From Desulfobacterales bacterium RIFOXYA12_FULL_46_15 (GTDB lineage: Bacteria; Desulfobacterota; Desulfobacteria; Desulfobacterales; Desulfobacteraceae): a stretch of DNA of 64,000 bases. The stretch covers positions 24,425 to 88,424 of the forward strand of contig MGTJ01000233.1 in assembly GCA_001799395.1 (NCBI GenBank), read 5' to 3'. Below, in pieces: positions 34,081-42,877 of the stretch (its first letter is position 1; every line of letters begins with the position of its first letter). Below the pieces are notes generated by a model. It made no database searches. It had not been told where the DNA came from and worked only from the letters and a program-made list of their open reading frames with translations. The position numbers were made by a program, and so were the translations under genes.

Positions 34081-34659
34081 TTATTCGGAATCAAGAAAAA
34101 TGCCCTGGGTGAATATCCGGGCAAAGGTCTGGGCCAGTTCCTGGGTGGACAGGTCGCCTGAAGGGTTAAACCAGCGATAGGCCCAACTGACCATTCCGAA
34201 AAAGGCAAAAGCGCAGACTTTGGGGTTAAAATCATGCATCTGGCCGCTGTTTTTCAAGGCTTCGAAAACCATTGTCAATTCAGCCAGGTATTCTTTCTGT
34301 TTTGTTTTTAAAGCTTCTTTATGAATGGGCTCTAGACAGTTTTGTTCATGAACCAGAAGTTTCATCTTATCAAAATTAATGGCGTTCAGTGTATGGACAT
34401 GGAGGATTTCAATCAGTTGTTCTTTAAGATTTGAATCGCTTTTTTCAATGCCCCGGATCAGTTTTAACCCTGTAGTCATGGTGTCTTCCAGGATCTGATA
34501 AAGAAGATCTTCTTTGCTGTCAAAATAATAATATATGGAAGCCGCACTGATTTGGCCTTCCTGAGCGATGCCACGTATCGTTGTCCTCTCAAATCCGTTT
34601 TTTGCAAATACTTTGGCTGCTATCTCACGGATACGATCCCGCCTTAACTCTTTTTCCAA
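34081..34659 (-). CDS. TetR/AcrR-family transcriptional regulator
   Basis: 192 residues from a TTG at 34659, which has AGGGG six bases upstream and opens directly with LEKELRRDRIREIAAKVF, the usual family start; an ATG 26 codons further upstream would add a hydrophobic, unlikely segment. The DNA-binding helix-turn-helix is TTIRGIAQEGQISAASIYYYFDSKEDLL (about 32-60). The C-terminal domain with SWAYRWFNPSGDLS is of the TetR_C group seen in fatty-acid and aromatic regulators. It is divergent from the molybdenum hydroxylase operon, and a perfect palindrome lies between them, so it probably represses that operon and itself. Confidence 0.88.
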   Translation of the reverse strand: MEKELRRDRIREIAAKVFAKNGFERTTIRGIAQEGQISAASIYYYFDSKEDLLYQILEDTMTTGLKLIRGIEKSDSNLKEQLIEILHVHTLNAINFDKMKLLVHEQNCLEPIHKEALKTKQKEYLAELTMVFEALKNSGQMHDFNPKVCAFAFFGMVSWAYRWFNPSGDLSTQELAQTFARIFTQGIFLDSE

Positions 34660-34819
34660 GTTAAACCCCTGTGTAAAAAAATAATATATCAAAAATAAGA
34701 GACCACAATCGGCTGCAATATGCAAGAAAAAGAACATTCCTTTCCGATCTGCAGTTTTATAAGGGTTTGATCAAGAAAATATCCGGTTGACAGCATTTAA
34801 AATTTTTGATTGTATGATC

Positions 34820-34833
34820 TGAACAATTGTTCA
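34820..34833. promoter_or_regulatory. Palindromic operator, probably for the TetR regulator
   Basis: TGAACAATTGTTCA is a perfect 14-bp palindrome; a third half site TGTTCA lies at 34841-34846. It sits just behind a potential promoter (TTGACA at 34787, TATGAT at 34813, 20-base spacer, so non-ideal) in the divergent region, where a TetR dimer would block transcription. Confidence 0.6.
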
Positions 34834-34941
34834 AACCAAATGTTCATTTTTTTTGATCTCAGTTGTAAGATTTTTATAGAAGACAGATGAGAAAAAACAA
34901 AGACAGGAATAACAAATGTCTAGACAAAAAATTCATGCACA

Positions 34942-35131
34942 GGTTATCAGAATCGGCAATCCCCCTTTTTGCCTGAAATCATACCGGCAATGCCGGGGTT
35001 GTTTCGGATGGCGCAATATGATCCGGGCTGCCCGGTCGAAGGCAGCCTGGCAGGATCGCCCGATTAAATGCCTGCTAACCGGGCTGACGTTAAAAATTGG
35101 AGGCATTCCGGAAGACACAGATCTGATAACC
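34942..35131 (+). ncRNA. Candidate structured leader RNA / riboswitch before the molybdenum hydroxylase operon
   Basis: A perfect 10-bp stem (GGTTATCAGA at 34942-34951 with 35122-35131) closes a region containing four further hairpins: GGCAA/TTGCC (34955-34973), CCGGC/GCCGG with a 3-base loop (34984-34996), a 12-bp two-part stem GATCC+GGCTGCC with GGCAGCC+GGATC (35020-35057), and GCCCG/CGGGC (35058-35084). This is the layout of a multibranched metabolite-sensing RNA. The closing stem ends 25 bases before the best-supported start of the FAD subunit gene. Since the operon encodes a molybdenum-cofactor enzyme, a Moco-type riboswitch is an obvious idea, but I cannot match its conserved bases. The alternative is coding sequence of an N-terminal extension. 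Confidence 0.5.
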
Positions 35132-35155
35132 GGTGGGAACACAGACGCTATCCAA

Positions 35156-36028
35156 TTGAAATCAAGGGGTTTTCACAAGCCTGGAACCATTGAAGAGACC
35201 ATTGATCTTTTGGTGAAATACCAGAGGGATGCTTGTCTTATTGCAGGCGGGACAGATATCCTGCCCCGGCACCAGGGAGATGGTAACAGGTTAACGGCAG
35301 GACATCTGATTGACATTTCAGGATTAGGGCTTGATTATATTCAAAATACAGATGCCGGAATCCATATCGGGGCGGCAACAAGAATCAATGACCTTATCTC
35401 TTCTCCTGTTTTTTCTTCAGAACCCTATGGTGTCCTGGCAGAAGCTGCCCGGGTCCATTCCACTCATACCATCAGAAACAGAGCCACCATTGGCGGAAAT
35501 CTCTGCAATGCCTCTCCGTGTGCAGACCTTGCCCTGCCTTTGCTGGCCTTGGACGCATATCTTGTGATCCTAGGGCCCAATGGTAAGCACTTGATTGACT
35601 TGGAATCCTTTTTTCAAGGCCCTAACTGTACGATTCTGGAACCTGACCAGATGATGCAGGAAATTTTGATTCCCTTTACAAATCATTTGGCTTTATCCGG
35701 GTTTTTAAAACTCGGGCGACACCAGACCAAAATCGATACGGCAATTGTCAATGTTGCAACACGCCTTTCATTTAAAGAGAATGACTGCATTGATGCACGG
35801 ATTGTCATAGGGTCGGCAGGCCCCATGGTGTTCAGGGCAAAAAAAGCCGAAGCCCTGATCAAAACAGGGATATTGGATGATGATGCGATTAACCTTGCCG
35901 CCGGGACTGCAATGCAGGAAGCCTCTCCCCTGGATGATATCAGGGCATCTGCAGCCTATAGAAAAGAAATGGTAGCCGAGCTGGTCAAAGAATCTCTTAA
36001 AATCATCATGAAAAGGAGCCTGTCGTGA
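35156..36028 (+). CDS. Molybdenum hydroxylase FAD-binding subunit (xanthine dehydrogenase family, medium)
   Basis: 290 residues from TTG at 35156. The family N-terminus starts here (SRGFHKPGTIEETIDLLVKY), the FAD motifs are LIAGGTDILPR and TIRNRATIGGNLCNASPCADLALPLLAL, and the C-terminal domain has RHQTKIDTAIVNVATRL. The frame is open back to an ATG at 34916 with a good ribosome-binding site, which would add 80 Cys/Arg-rich residues of unknown homology; that extension coincides with the structured leader, and the TTG has only a weak binding site, so the start is uncertain. FAD passes electrons to the acceptor. GTGA overlap with the next gene. Substrate unknown. Confidence 0.85.
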   Translation: MKSRGFHKPGTIEETIDLLVKYQRDACLIAGGTDILPRHQGDGNRLTAGHLIDISGLGLDYIQNTDAGIHIGAATRINDLISSPVFSSEPYGVLAEAARVHSTHTIRNRATIGGNLCNASPCADLALPLLALDAYLVILGPNGKHLIDLESFFQGPNCTILEPDQMMQEILIPFTNHLALSGFLKLGRHQTKIDTAIVNVATRLSFKENDCIDARIVIGSAGPMVFRAKKAEALIKTGILDDDAINLAAGTAMQEASPLDDIRASAAYRKEMVAELVKESLKIIMKRSLS

Positions 36029-36504
36029 AAACCATACGGATAAACATCAATGGGGAATGGAAAAAACTTAAAGTAAACCCCCAGGACCGGTTAATCGATA
36101 CCTTAAGGGGCCAGCTTGGCCTGACCGGCACCAAGGAAGGCTGCGGTGAAGGCGAATGCGGGGCCTGCACCATCAATTTAAACGGAAAGGCGGTTCTTGC
36201 CTGTCTTATATTATCAGTCCAGACTGATGAAAGCCGTATTCTGACCATTGAGGGCCTTCAAAAAGGTCTTGAGCTTCACCCGCTTCAAACTGCATTTTTA
36301 AACGAATCTGCGGTTCAATGCGGCTTTTGCACGCCAGGGATGATCATGGCCGCTCATGCATTCATCCGGGAAAATCCTGAGCCTGACATGCAAATGGTCA
36401 AGGAATGCCTTGCCAATAATCTTTGCAGGTGCACGGGGTATGAAAAACCTGTAAAAGCGGTCCTCGCTGCAGCCTGTTCAATGAGGGAAACCAATCATGA
36501 CTGA
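36025..36504 (+). CDS. Molybdenum hydroxylase 2Fe-2S subunit (small)
   Basis: 159 residues. Plant-type ferredoxin cluster CGEGECGACTINLNGKAVLAC and the second cluster in CGFCTPG...NLCRCTGYEK match the small subunit of xanthine dehydrogenase/CO dehydrogenase-type enzymes. It relays electrons from the molybdenum centre to FAD. The GTG start at 36025 overlaps the FAD-subunit stop by four bases; its 3-prime end overlaps the large-subunit gene by eight bases. No signal peptide, so the enzyme is cytoplasmic. Confidence 0.94.
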   Translation: MKTIRININGEWKKLKVNPQDRLIDTLRGQLGLTGTKEGCGEGECGACTINLNGKAVLACLILSVQTDESRILTIEGLQKGLELHPLQTAFLNESAVQCGFCTPGMIMAAHAFIRENPEPDMQMVKECLANNLCRCTGYEKPVKAVLAAACSMRETNHD

Positions 36505-38761
36505 AGCATATACCAGTGTGGGAAAATCTTTTCAAAGAATAGACGGTGTGGATAAGGTTACTGGGTCGGCAAAATTTGCGACAGATCTATCATTTGCTAA
36601 TATGCTGCATGCACGGTTGCTTCGCAGCCCTCACGCCCATGCCGTTGTCAGGCACATTGATACGTCGGATGCTGAAAAATTAAACGGAGTCAAGGCATTT
36701 GCAACGATTTTTGAAGTTCCCAAAGTGATTCAATACTGGTTCTTTCTGAGAAACGAAAAAAAGAAACAGCAGATGTTTCTATGCGACAATATTGTCCGTT
36801 TTATTGGTGATCCGATTCTTGCCATCGCTGCCACGGATCAGGAAATATTGGAGAACGCCCTTGCCCTTGTAAAAGTGGAATATGAACCCCTTAAAGCCAT
36901 TCATGATCCTCTGGATGCCTTGAAGGAAACCGGGGTAACCATCCACAAACAGGGGAATATCGCTTTTAAGGTGAAAAAAGAATTCGGCAATATAAATGCC
37001 GGATTTGAGACTGCCGATGTAATTGTTGAGAATACCTATCACACTTCAAAGCAGAAACATGCAAGTATAGAGCCCATTGGCACCTGTGTGGCCGATTTTC
37101 AATCCAACGGCAGGCTGACTCTGTATTCTTCCACCCAACTGCCGCACTGGAGTCAACATTATCTTGCAGAAATACACGGCCTCTCCCTGAACGCCGTCAG
37201 GGTGATAAAACCGTACACAGGAGGTGCTTTCGGCGGCAGATGCGGCCTCATCCACGGCCTGGAAGCCATGTGCAGTGTTCTTTCCCGCAAAACCTTAAGA
37301 CCAGTTAAGATGTCATTTTCCAGGACGGAAGATTTTTCTGCCACGGAGAGCCGTCATCCCATGACTATCCGTATGAAAACCGGAGCAACAAAAGAGGGTA
37401 TCCTGGTGGCCAATGAAGTAGATATCCTTTCTGATACAGGGGCTTATGGTACTCACTACATCGGCGTGATAGCAGATTGCCTGTCAACAGGGGTAGGCTT
37501 GTATAAAATCCCCCATTACAGTTTTCAAGGCACGGTTGTATACACAAACAAATCCATGAGTGGTGCGCTTCGGGGATATGGAAACCCACAGATGAATTTT
37601 GCCCAGGAATCACAAATGGATATCATTGCTCAAAAAATCAATCTGGACCCAATGGAATTCAGGCTCAAAAATTACCGCCCGGCAGGTGAAATGGACCCTG
37701 TATTAAACGGGATGATCCTGAGCAACGGGCTTGAAGAATGCCTTAAAAAAGGGGCAGCCTCTTCAGGATGGAAAGAAAAAAGAGTCCGGCCTCCCGGTCA
37801 CGGCCCCCTGAAAAAGGGTATCGGTCTTTCCATCATGCTTCACGGTACAGGCGCTGCAAGGGCCTTGCCTGATCCAGGTTCTGCAACCATTATGATCCAT
37901 TCGGACGGTACGGCATGCCTTATGACAGCGGCTGCCGACGAAGGGCAGGGGAGCCGAACCGTGCTGGCCCAGGTTGCATCCCAGATCCTTGGTATTGATT
38001 TTAAAGACATCCGGGTTTCAGACACAGATACGGATATCACCCCCCTTGACTGTGGCACCCACGGCAGCCGACAGGCCTATTGCGGCGGTCTGGCAGTCCG
38101 GGATGCAGCCGTTCAGGCCCGGGAAAAGATTCTGGTCCATGCCGGGAATATTCTTAAAACAAAAAGCAATCAGCTTAGGATTGAAAGCGGGATCATCTTT
38201 GATGCATTCAACCTGGACAACAAAATATCCATGAAAGACCTGATGCAGAAAATTCAAATCCAGGATATGGGAATATGCGCCCAGATTATTGGTTCAGCCA
38301 GCGGTATCGCTCCAGCCATGCCCGGGTATTACGGTGCGGTTTTTGCAGAAGTGGAGGTCAATATCAGAACCGGTGAAGTAAAAGTCTTAAGATTGACCAG
38401 TGCCTATGATGTCGGCAAAGCCATAAACCCTGAGCTGGTAAGAGGGCAGATTGTCGGCGGAGGGGTCATGGGGATTGGGTTTGCCCTGACCGAAGGGCTT
38501 CTGCTTGATAAGGGTCACATCGTTAATCCGGGGTTTTCAGACTACCGCCTGCTGAGAGCCTGTGATGTGCCTCCCGTGATACCGATTATAGTGGAATCAA
38601 ATGAACCCACAGGCCCGTTCGGCGCCAAAGGAATAGGGGAGGGTGCAATGGTCAATGTCGCCTCTGCCGTTGCCAACGCAATATATCATGCGGTAGGGGT
38701 AAGGCTGACCGATTTGTGCATGACCTCTGAAAAAATACTTGGAGAATTACAAAAACACTGA
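36497..38761 (+). CDS. Molybdenum hydroxylase catalytic subunit (xanthine dehydrogenase family, large)
   Basis: 754 residues. VDGVDKVTGSAKFATDL opens the hammerhead domain; GGAFGGRCGLIHGLEAM, SGALRGYGNPQMNFAQESQMDIIA and GTHGSRQAYCGG are molybdopterin-binding segments, and GPFGAKGIGEGAMVN carries the catalytic Glu in the last KGIGE. The family hydroxylates heterocycles, aldehydes or aromatic-CoA compounds with water. The lack of the CO-dehydrogenase Cys loop (AYRCSFR) excludes CODH; a purine, nicotinate or aromatic substrate is possible. The third gene of a three-subunit operon regulated probably by the TetR protein and the leader RNA. A MobA/CoxI-type maturation gene is not adjacent. Confidence 0.93.
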   Translation: MTEAYTSVGKSFQRIDGVDKVTGSAKFATDLSFANMLHARLLRSPHAHAVVRHIDTSDAEKLNGVKAFATIFEVPKVIQYWFFLRNEKKKQQMFLCDNIVRFIGDPILAIAATDQEILENALALVKVEYEPLKAIHDPLDALKETGVTIHKQGNIAFKVKKEFGNINAGFETADVIVENTYHTSKQKHASIEPIGTCVADFQSNGRLTLYSSTQLPHWSQHYLAEIHGLSLNAVRVIKPYTGGAFGGRCGLIHGLEAMCSVLSRKTLRPVKMSFSRTEDFSATESRHPMTIRMKTGATKEGILVANEVDILSDTGAYGTHYIGVIADCLSTGVGLYKIPHYSFQGTVVYTNKSMSGALRGYGNPQMNFAQESQMDIIAQKINLDPMEFRLKNYRPAGEMDPVLNGMILSNGLEECLKKGAASSGWKEKRVRPPGHGPLKKGIGLSIMLHGTGAARALPDPGSATIMIHSDGTACLMTAAADEGQGSRTVLAQVASQILGIDFKDIRVSDTDTDITPLDCGTHGSRQAYCGGLAVRDAAVQAREKILVHAGNILKTKSNQLRIESGIIFDAFNLDNKISMKDLMQKIQIQDMGICAQIIGSASGIAPAMPGYYGAVFAEVEVNIRTGEVKVLRLTSAYDVGKAINPELVRGQIVGGGVMGIGFALTEGLLLDKGHIVNPGFSDYRLLRACDVPPVIPIIVESNEPTGPFGAKGIGEGAMVNVASAVANAIYHAVGVRLTDLCMTSEKILGELQKH

Positions 38762-38773
38762 TAGATCAGGGAA

Positions 38774-40483
38774 ATGATAAAGACACGTATCGCATTTGAA
38801 CTTGAAGTTTTATTTAAATATGATTTTTTTTCAGATTTGGATTATTTTTCAGCAAAATCCATGGCTGCTGCCTTTAATGAAAAAGATCCTGTTGTAATTG
38901 CCTCCAGCGCCCTTATTTCCAGATCATTGTTTGAGGGACATATTTGTCTTGAAATTTTTTCCCTGGCAGGCCTGCAAAAGCCTTTGAGCGATGACGGCCG
39001 TATCGGTTTTGAATACCCTAAAGCCGATGCCTGGATAAACTCACTAAAAAATTCTTCAATGGTTTCAAATGATTGTCACACCCCCCTGGTTCTGGATTCA
39101 GGCTCTAAACTGTATTTTGCAAGATATTTTGATTTTCAAAATCGTTTGGTAGACAATATTGCCCAACGGGTTTCTTTCCCTGTTCCCTTGAGGGAAAAAC
39201 CTCTGATAAATGAAATCCTTGAGGAATTTTTCCCATATGAGGATGAACATTGCCGGCCCCAGAAAATAGCAGTGGAAAATGCCCTGTTAAAACCATTCAC
39301 GATTATTTCAGGAGGGCCTGGCACTGGAAAGACTTTTGTCATCAGTATTATCAGAAAAGCATTATCCCTATATGCAAAGAAAAAGGGGTTGGCTGAGCAA
39401 CGTGTCATTTGTTTGGCTCCCACCGGAAAAGCCTCATCCAAACTGGATGAGGGGAGCACGATTCATTCGGCATTAAAGCCGATGCCAAACAGCCCCGGTT
39501 TCCATCATAATAAAATGAATCCCATGAATAAAGATATCGTGATTATTGATGAAGCATCCATGATCGATCTTCCTTTGCTTGTCAGATTGCTGGAAGCTGT
39601 CCCGTTAAAGGCCGGAGTCATTTTGACGGGAGATAAACATCAATTGGCCTCCATACAGGCAGGAGCTGTATTCAGTGATCTATGTTCCGTGAATGGATTA
39701 TCCCCTAATACGGTTTTATTAGAGTATAATTTCAGATCCAGGGGTAAAACCGGAATTGAAAAGCTGTCAAAAGCAATCAATGAGAGGGATATTCAAGGTT
39801 TTGAATCCCTTCTGCTATCCGGCGGATTCCCTGATCTTATTTTTGAAGGGTATAACAGCAAAGGATCTGTCATGGACATCCTTCAAAAATATATTACAAA
39901 GGAATACAGGCCTTTTGGGGAAGCGCAAGAGACGGCGGATGCCATCGGCAAACTGGATGAATTCAGAATACTCTGTGCACATAATAAAGGGGAATACGGA
40001 ACATTACAAATTAATCATATTTGTGAAAAGATTTTGCGGTCATCCAATAATTCTGGTATAGAGGGAAAACCCTTTGTAAAGCCGGTCATGGTGACTGTAA
40101 ATGACTATAAAAAAGGATTGTTCAATGGTGATACCGGTGTCGCAGTTGGAAAAAACGGGAGTATTACGGCATTTTTTAAAGGTCTGGATAATAGAATAAA
40201 AACATACCGGTATTCAGATCTGCCCTCCCATGATACGGCGTTTGCAATCACCATTCACAAAAGCCAGGGATCGGAATTTGAAACTATTTTGATGGTTATT
40301 CCGGATAGATTTTCCCCTGTTGTTACAAGACAATTGTTATACACAGGCGTGACAAGGGCAAAAAAAAAAGTGATTCTTATCGGAGATCTTGATCTTATGA
40401 AAGCTGCGATCCGCATGAATGTTAAACGGCATTCAGGTATTGAAGAATACCTGGAAAAGAAATTAAGAAAGAAAATATATTGA
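38774..40483 (+). CDS. recD: RecD-like helicase (exodeoxyribonuclease V alpha subunit family)
   Basis: 569 residues. SGGPGTGKTFVISIIRKAL is Walker A, APTGKASSKLDEGSTIHSAL motif Ia, VIIDEASMIDLPLLVRLLEAV Walker B, ILTGDKHQLASIQAGAVFSDL motif III, and AFAITIHKSQGSEFETILMVIPDR with LLYTGVTRAKKKVILIGD motifs V-VI, all in RecD order. It lacks an obvious nuclease domain. RecB and RecC are not adjacent, so it either joins a RecBC encoded elsewhere or works alone. It follows the hydroxylase operon by 12 bases and overlaps the resB start (TTGA), so cotranscription with a cytochrome maturation gene is likely accidental. Confidence 0.88.
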   Translation: MIKTRIAFELEVLFKYDFFSDLDYFSAKSMAAAFNEKDPVVIASSALISRSLFEGHICLEIFSLAGLQKPLSDDGRIGFEYPKADAWINSLKNSSMVSNDCHTPLVLDSGSKLYFARYFDFQNRLVDNIAQRVSFPVPLREKPLINEILEEFFPYEDEHCRPQKIAVENALLKPFTIISGGPGTGKTFVISIIRKALSLYAKKKGLAEQRVICLAPTGKASSKLDEGSTIHSALKPMPNSPGFHHNKMNPMNKDIVIIDEASMIDLPLLVRLLEAVPLKAGVILTGDKHQLASIQAGAVFSDLCSVNGLSPNTVLLEYNFRSRGKTGIEKLSKAINERDIQGFESLLLSGGFPDLIFEGYNSKGSVMDILQKYITKEYRPFGEAQETADAIGKLDEFRILCAHNKGEYGTLQINHICEKILRSSNNSGIEGKPFVKPVMVTVNDYKKGLFNGDTGVAVGKNGSITAFFKGLDNRIKTYRYSDLPSHDTAFAITIHKSQGSEFETILMVIPDRFSPVVTRQLLYTGVTRAKKKVILIGDLDLMKAAIRMNVKRHSGIEEYLEKKLRKKIY

Positions 40484-41838
40484 AAAAAAATCAAACCATA
40501 CCTGAAAAAATCTGGCAATTTTTTTGTTCTGCCCGGCTTGCGGTTTGTACGCTCGTTCTCCTTGCACTGACATCAATAATCGGAACCGTTATCCTGCAGA
40601 ATGGGACCCGGGATGAATATATCAAATTTTATGGTCATGGCTGGTACAACCTGATCCGGGCCTTTGATTTTGATGATATGTATCATGCCTGGTGGTTTTT
40701 AAGCCTGATTGCTGTTTTATGTATCAATATAGTTGTATGCTCAATTGAGAGGCTTTCAATTACATGGAAGATTATTTTTCCTAAAAAAATAACATTCAAT
40801 CCTGACAGGTTCAGAAAACTGAAAAATTTTGAAATACTTTCGGTTGAAAAAACATTGTCTCAGTTGACCCTTGAATCTGAAAAATTATTATCAAAGACAA
40901 TTGGCCCGGTAATAAAAGAAGATACTGGAAAAACCATCCTGCTTTATGCAGAAAAAGGAAGATGGACCCGTTTGGGGGTTTATGTGGTTCATGCCAGCCT
41001 GCTTTTGCTTTTATTGGGTGCCCTGATCGGATCTTTGTTCGGTTTCAAAGCCAATTTAAACCTTGATGAAGGCAAAACCTCGGATACAGCGGTTCTTATT
41101 GAAACCAAAAAACCTGTAAAGCTTGGTTTTTCAATTCGGTGTAATGATTTTAACGTAAAATTTTACGATACTGGTGTGCCGGAAGAATTCAGATCAAACC
41201 TTACCATCATTGAAGACGGCAAAGAAACATTGACAAAGGATATTCTCGTTAACCACCCGCTGAGATACAAAGGCATAAATATTTTCCAGTCTTCCTACGG
41301 GTCGGCTCAGCCGGATGGTGTAAGCCTTGAAATCATTGATCAACAGGATAAAACAACAGAGATAAGGAAAATTAAAATCGGGGAAGAATTTCAACTTCCA
41401 GATGGAGAAACCCTGTTTAAACTAGAAGGATTTCTGCCACATTTTGATTTCAGCGGCAATGACCTTGGACAGGCTTTTATCGGCAGGATCAGTGAAAAGG
41501 ACGGTAAACATTTTCAGATCGGGTTGCCTTTGAAATTCCCTACATTTGATAAAATGCGAAAAGGGTCCTTTGCGTTCGTAATCAAGGGCGCCGACCAGAA
41601 ACAGTATACAGGACTTCATATCACAAAAGACCCGGGTATCTGGTATGTATATACCGGATTCATGCTGATGATCATTGGGTGCTGGATCACTTTTTTCATG
41701 GCCCATGAGTCCTATTTTATTGAAATTGAACCCACCGGAGAACTATCTTCAACTCTTTCCATTTCAGGAACCGCAAATCGTAACAGCCATGGGCTCAAAT
41801 TTAAAATTAAAAAAATGTTTCATACAATCAAAGGATAA
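40480..41838 (+). CDS. resB: ResB/Ccs1-type cytochrome c biogenesis protein
   Basis: 452 residues. IWQFFCSARLAVCTLVLLALTSIIGTVILQNG, MYHAWWFLSLIAVLCINIVVCSIERL and RLGVYVVHASLLLLLLGALIGSLFGFK are the three ResB N-terminal helices; a large extracytoplasmic domain (DINHPLRYKGINIFQSSYG, the ResB signature) and a final helix follow. ResB with CcsA delivers and attaches haem to apocytochrome c in the periplasm (system II). TTG start overlaps the recD stop. It lies nine bases before ccsA and upstream of the qrc multihaem cytochrome. Confidence 0.92.
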   Translation: MKKNQTIPEKIWQFFCSARLAVCTLVLLALTSIIGTVILQNGTRDEYIKFYGHGWYNLIRAFDFDDMYHAWWFLSLIAVLCINIVVCSIERLSITWKIIFPKKITFNPDRFRKLKNFEILSVEKTLSQLTLESEKLLSKTIGPVIKEDTGKTILLYAEKGRWTRLGVYVVHASLLLLLLGALIGSLFGFKANLNLDEGKTSDTAVLIETKKPVKLGFSIRCNDFNVKFYDTGVPEEFRSNLTIIEDGKETLTKDILVNHPLRYKGINIFQSSYGSAQPDGVSLEIIDQQDKTTEIRKIKIGEEFQLPDGETLFKLEGFLPHFDFSGNDLGQAFIGRISEKDGKHFQIGLPLKFPTFDKMRKGSFAFVIKGADQKQYTGLHITKDPGIWYVYTGFMLMIIGCWITFFMAHESYFIEIEPTGELSSTLSISGTANRNSHGLKFKIKKMFHTIKG

Positions 41839-41847
41839 TTATTTTTT

Positions 41848-42681
41848 ATGAACAGCTCATTTCTATTGTCTTCAACAACATTTATTTATGCCCTGGCGTC
41901 AGTTTTCTATATTGGGTCCTTTGCATTTAAAAAGAATATATTTTCAAAAATCGGATTTATTGTGCTTGTGGCCGGTTTTACGGACAATACGGCCGGAATT
42001 ATCATGCGCTGGGTTGAATCTTATCAGATGGGATACGGCCATGCACCGTTTTCCAATATGTATGAATCCCTGGTGTTTTTTTCCTGGACAGTTGCCATCC
42101 TTTATATTTTTGTGGAGCTTAAATACAAGGAAAGCATTATCGGCGTGTTTGCTTCCCCTTTAATTTTTCTGGCAATTGCTTATGCCTCTTTTGACCCGAA
42201 TACCAGCAGCAGGATTTCACCTTTGCTGCCTGCGCTGAAAAGCAACTGGCTCATTGCCCATGTGATCACCTGTTTCCTTGGCTATGCCGGCTTTGCTGTG
42301 GCTTTTGGGTTCAGTATCATGTATTTTGTAAGACCCTGTGATAACCAATCGGAATCCATTTTTGCAAAACTCCCGTCATTGGACCTCATTGATGAATTAA
42401 CCTATCAGATGGTGGTATTCGGATTTCTTTTCCTCACCATTGGTATTATTACAGGAGCAGTCTGGGCTAATTCGGCATGGGGAAAATACTGGACCTGGGA
42501 CCCTAAAGAAACCTGGTCTTTGATCACCTGGCTGATTTATGCCATTTTCATGCATCTAAGAATCATGAGAGGATGGTCTGGAAAATCCCTTGCCTATATC
42601 TCCGTCATTGGTTTTTTAGCAGTTCTTTTTACTTATTTCGGTGTAAATTATTTTTTAAGCGGACTTCACAGTTACGCCTAA
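41848..42681 (+). CDS. ccsA: CcsA/ResC-type haem-handling protein
   Basis: 277 residues, eight predicted membrane helices. The WWD motif region WANSAWGKYWTWDPKETWSLITWLIYA binds haem, and conserved His residues lie in LRHLMHL-like FMHLRIMRGW and in GHAPFSNMYESLVFFSW. It exports haem and, with ResB, forms the system II cytochrome c synthase. Standard length of CcsA. With resB it forms a unit directly upstream of the qrc operon, whose own promoter lies 43 bases after this stop codon. Confidence 0.93.
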   Translation: MNSSFLLSSTTFIYALASVFYIGSFAFKKNIFSKIGFIVLVAGFTDNTAGIIMRWVESYQMGYGHAPFSNMYESLVFFSWTVAILYIFVELKYKESIIGVFASPLIFLAIAYASFDPNTSSRISPLLPALKSNWLIAHVITCFLGYAGFAVAFGFSIMYFVRPCDNQSESIFAKLPSLDLIDELTYQMVVFGFLFLTIGIITGAVWANSAWGKYWTWDPKETWSLITWLIYAIFMHLRIMRGWSGKSLAYISVIGFLAVLFTYFGVNYFLSGLHSYA

Positions 42682-42723
42682 CCAAAGCCTTTTCCTAGCT
42701 TTAAGCCCTCATCTTAATTTGTC

Positions 42724-42757
42724 TTGACAAGAAAACCAGATGTTAATATAGATTAAC
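42724..42757 (+). promoter_or_regulatory. Promoter of qrcABCD with overlapping dyad operator
   Basis: TTGACA (42724-42729), 17-base spacer, TATAGA (42747-42752). A perfect dyad GTTAAT-ATAG-ATTAAC (42742-42757) covers the -10 box, a typical repressor position. The first qrc ATG is at 42878, leaving a leader of about 115 bases. Confidence 0.65.
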
Positions 42758-42877
42758 GCTAATTAAGGACGCTGTTGCAAGGCAGTTGTTTGCTGTCTGC
42801 AAAAAAAATAGTCTGGGCTCCCGGCTTGGACAAAACAGGTTAATCTAACATCAACATTATAAATTGATGGAGTTTTC

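Noticed and set aside
34660-34737. 26-codon N-terminal extension of the TetR gene
   Set aside because: Hydrophobic sequence unlike the family; TTG at 34659 has AGGGG in front.
42760-42830. Hairpin-like TTGCA...TGCAA in the qrc leader
   Set aside because: Imperfect stem with internal mismatches; not distinct from chance.
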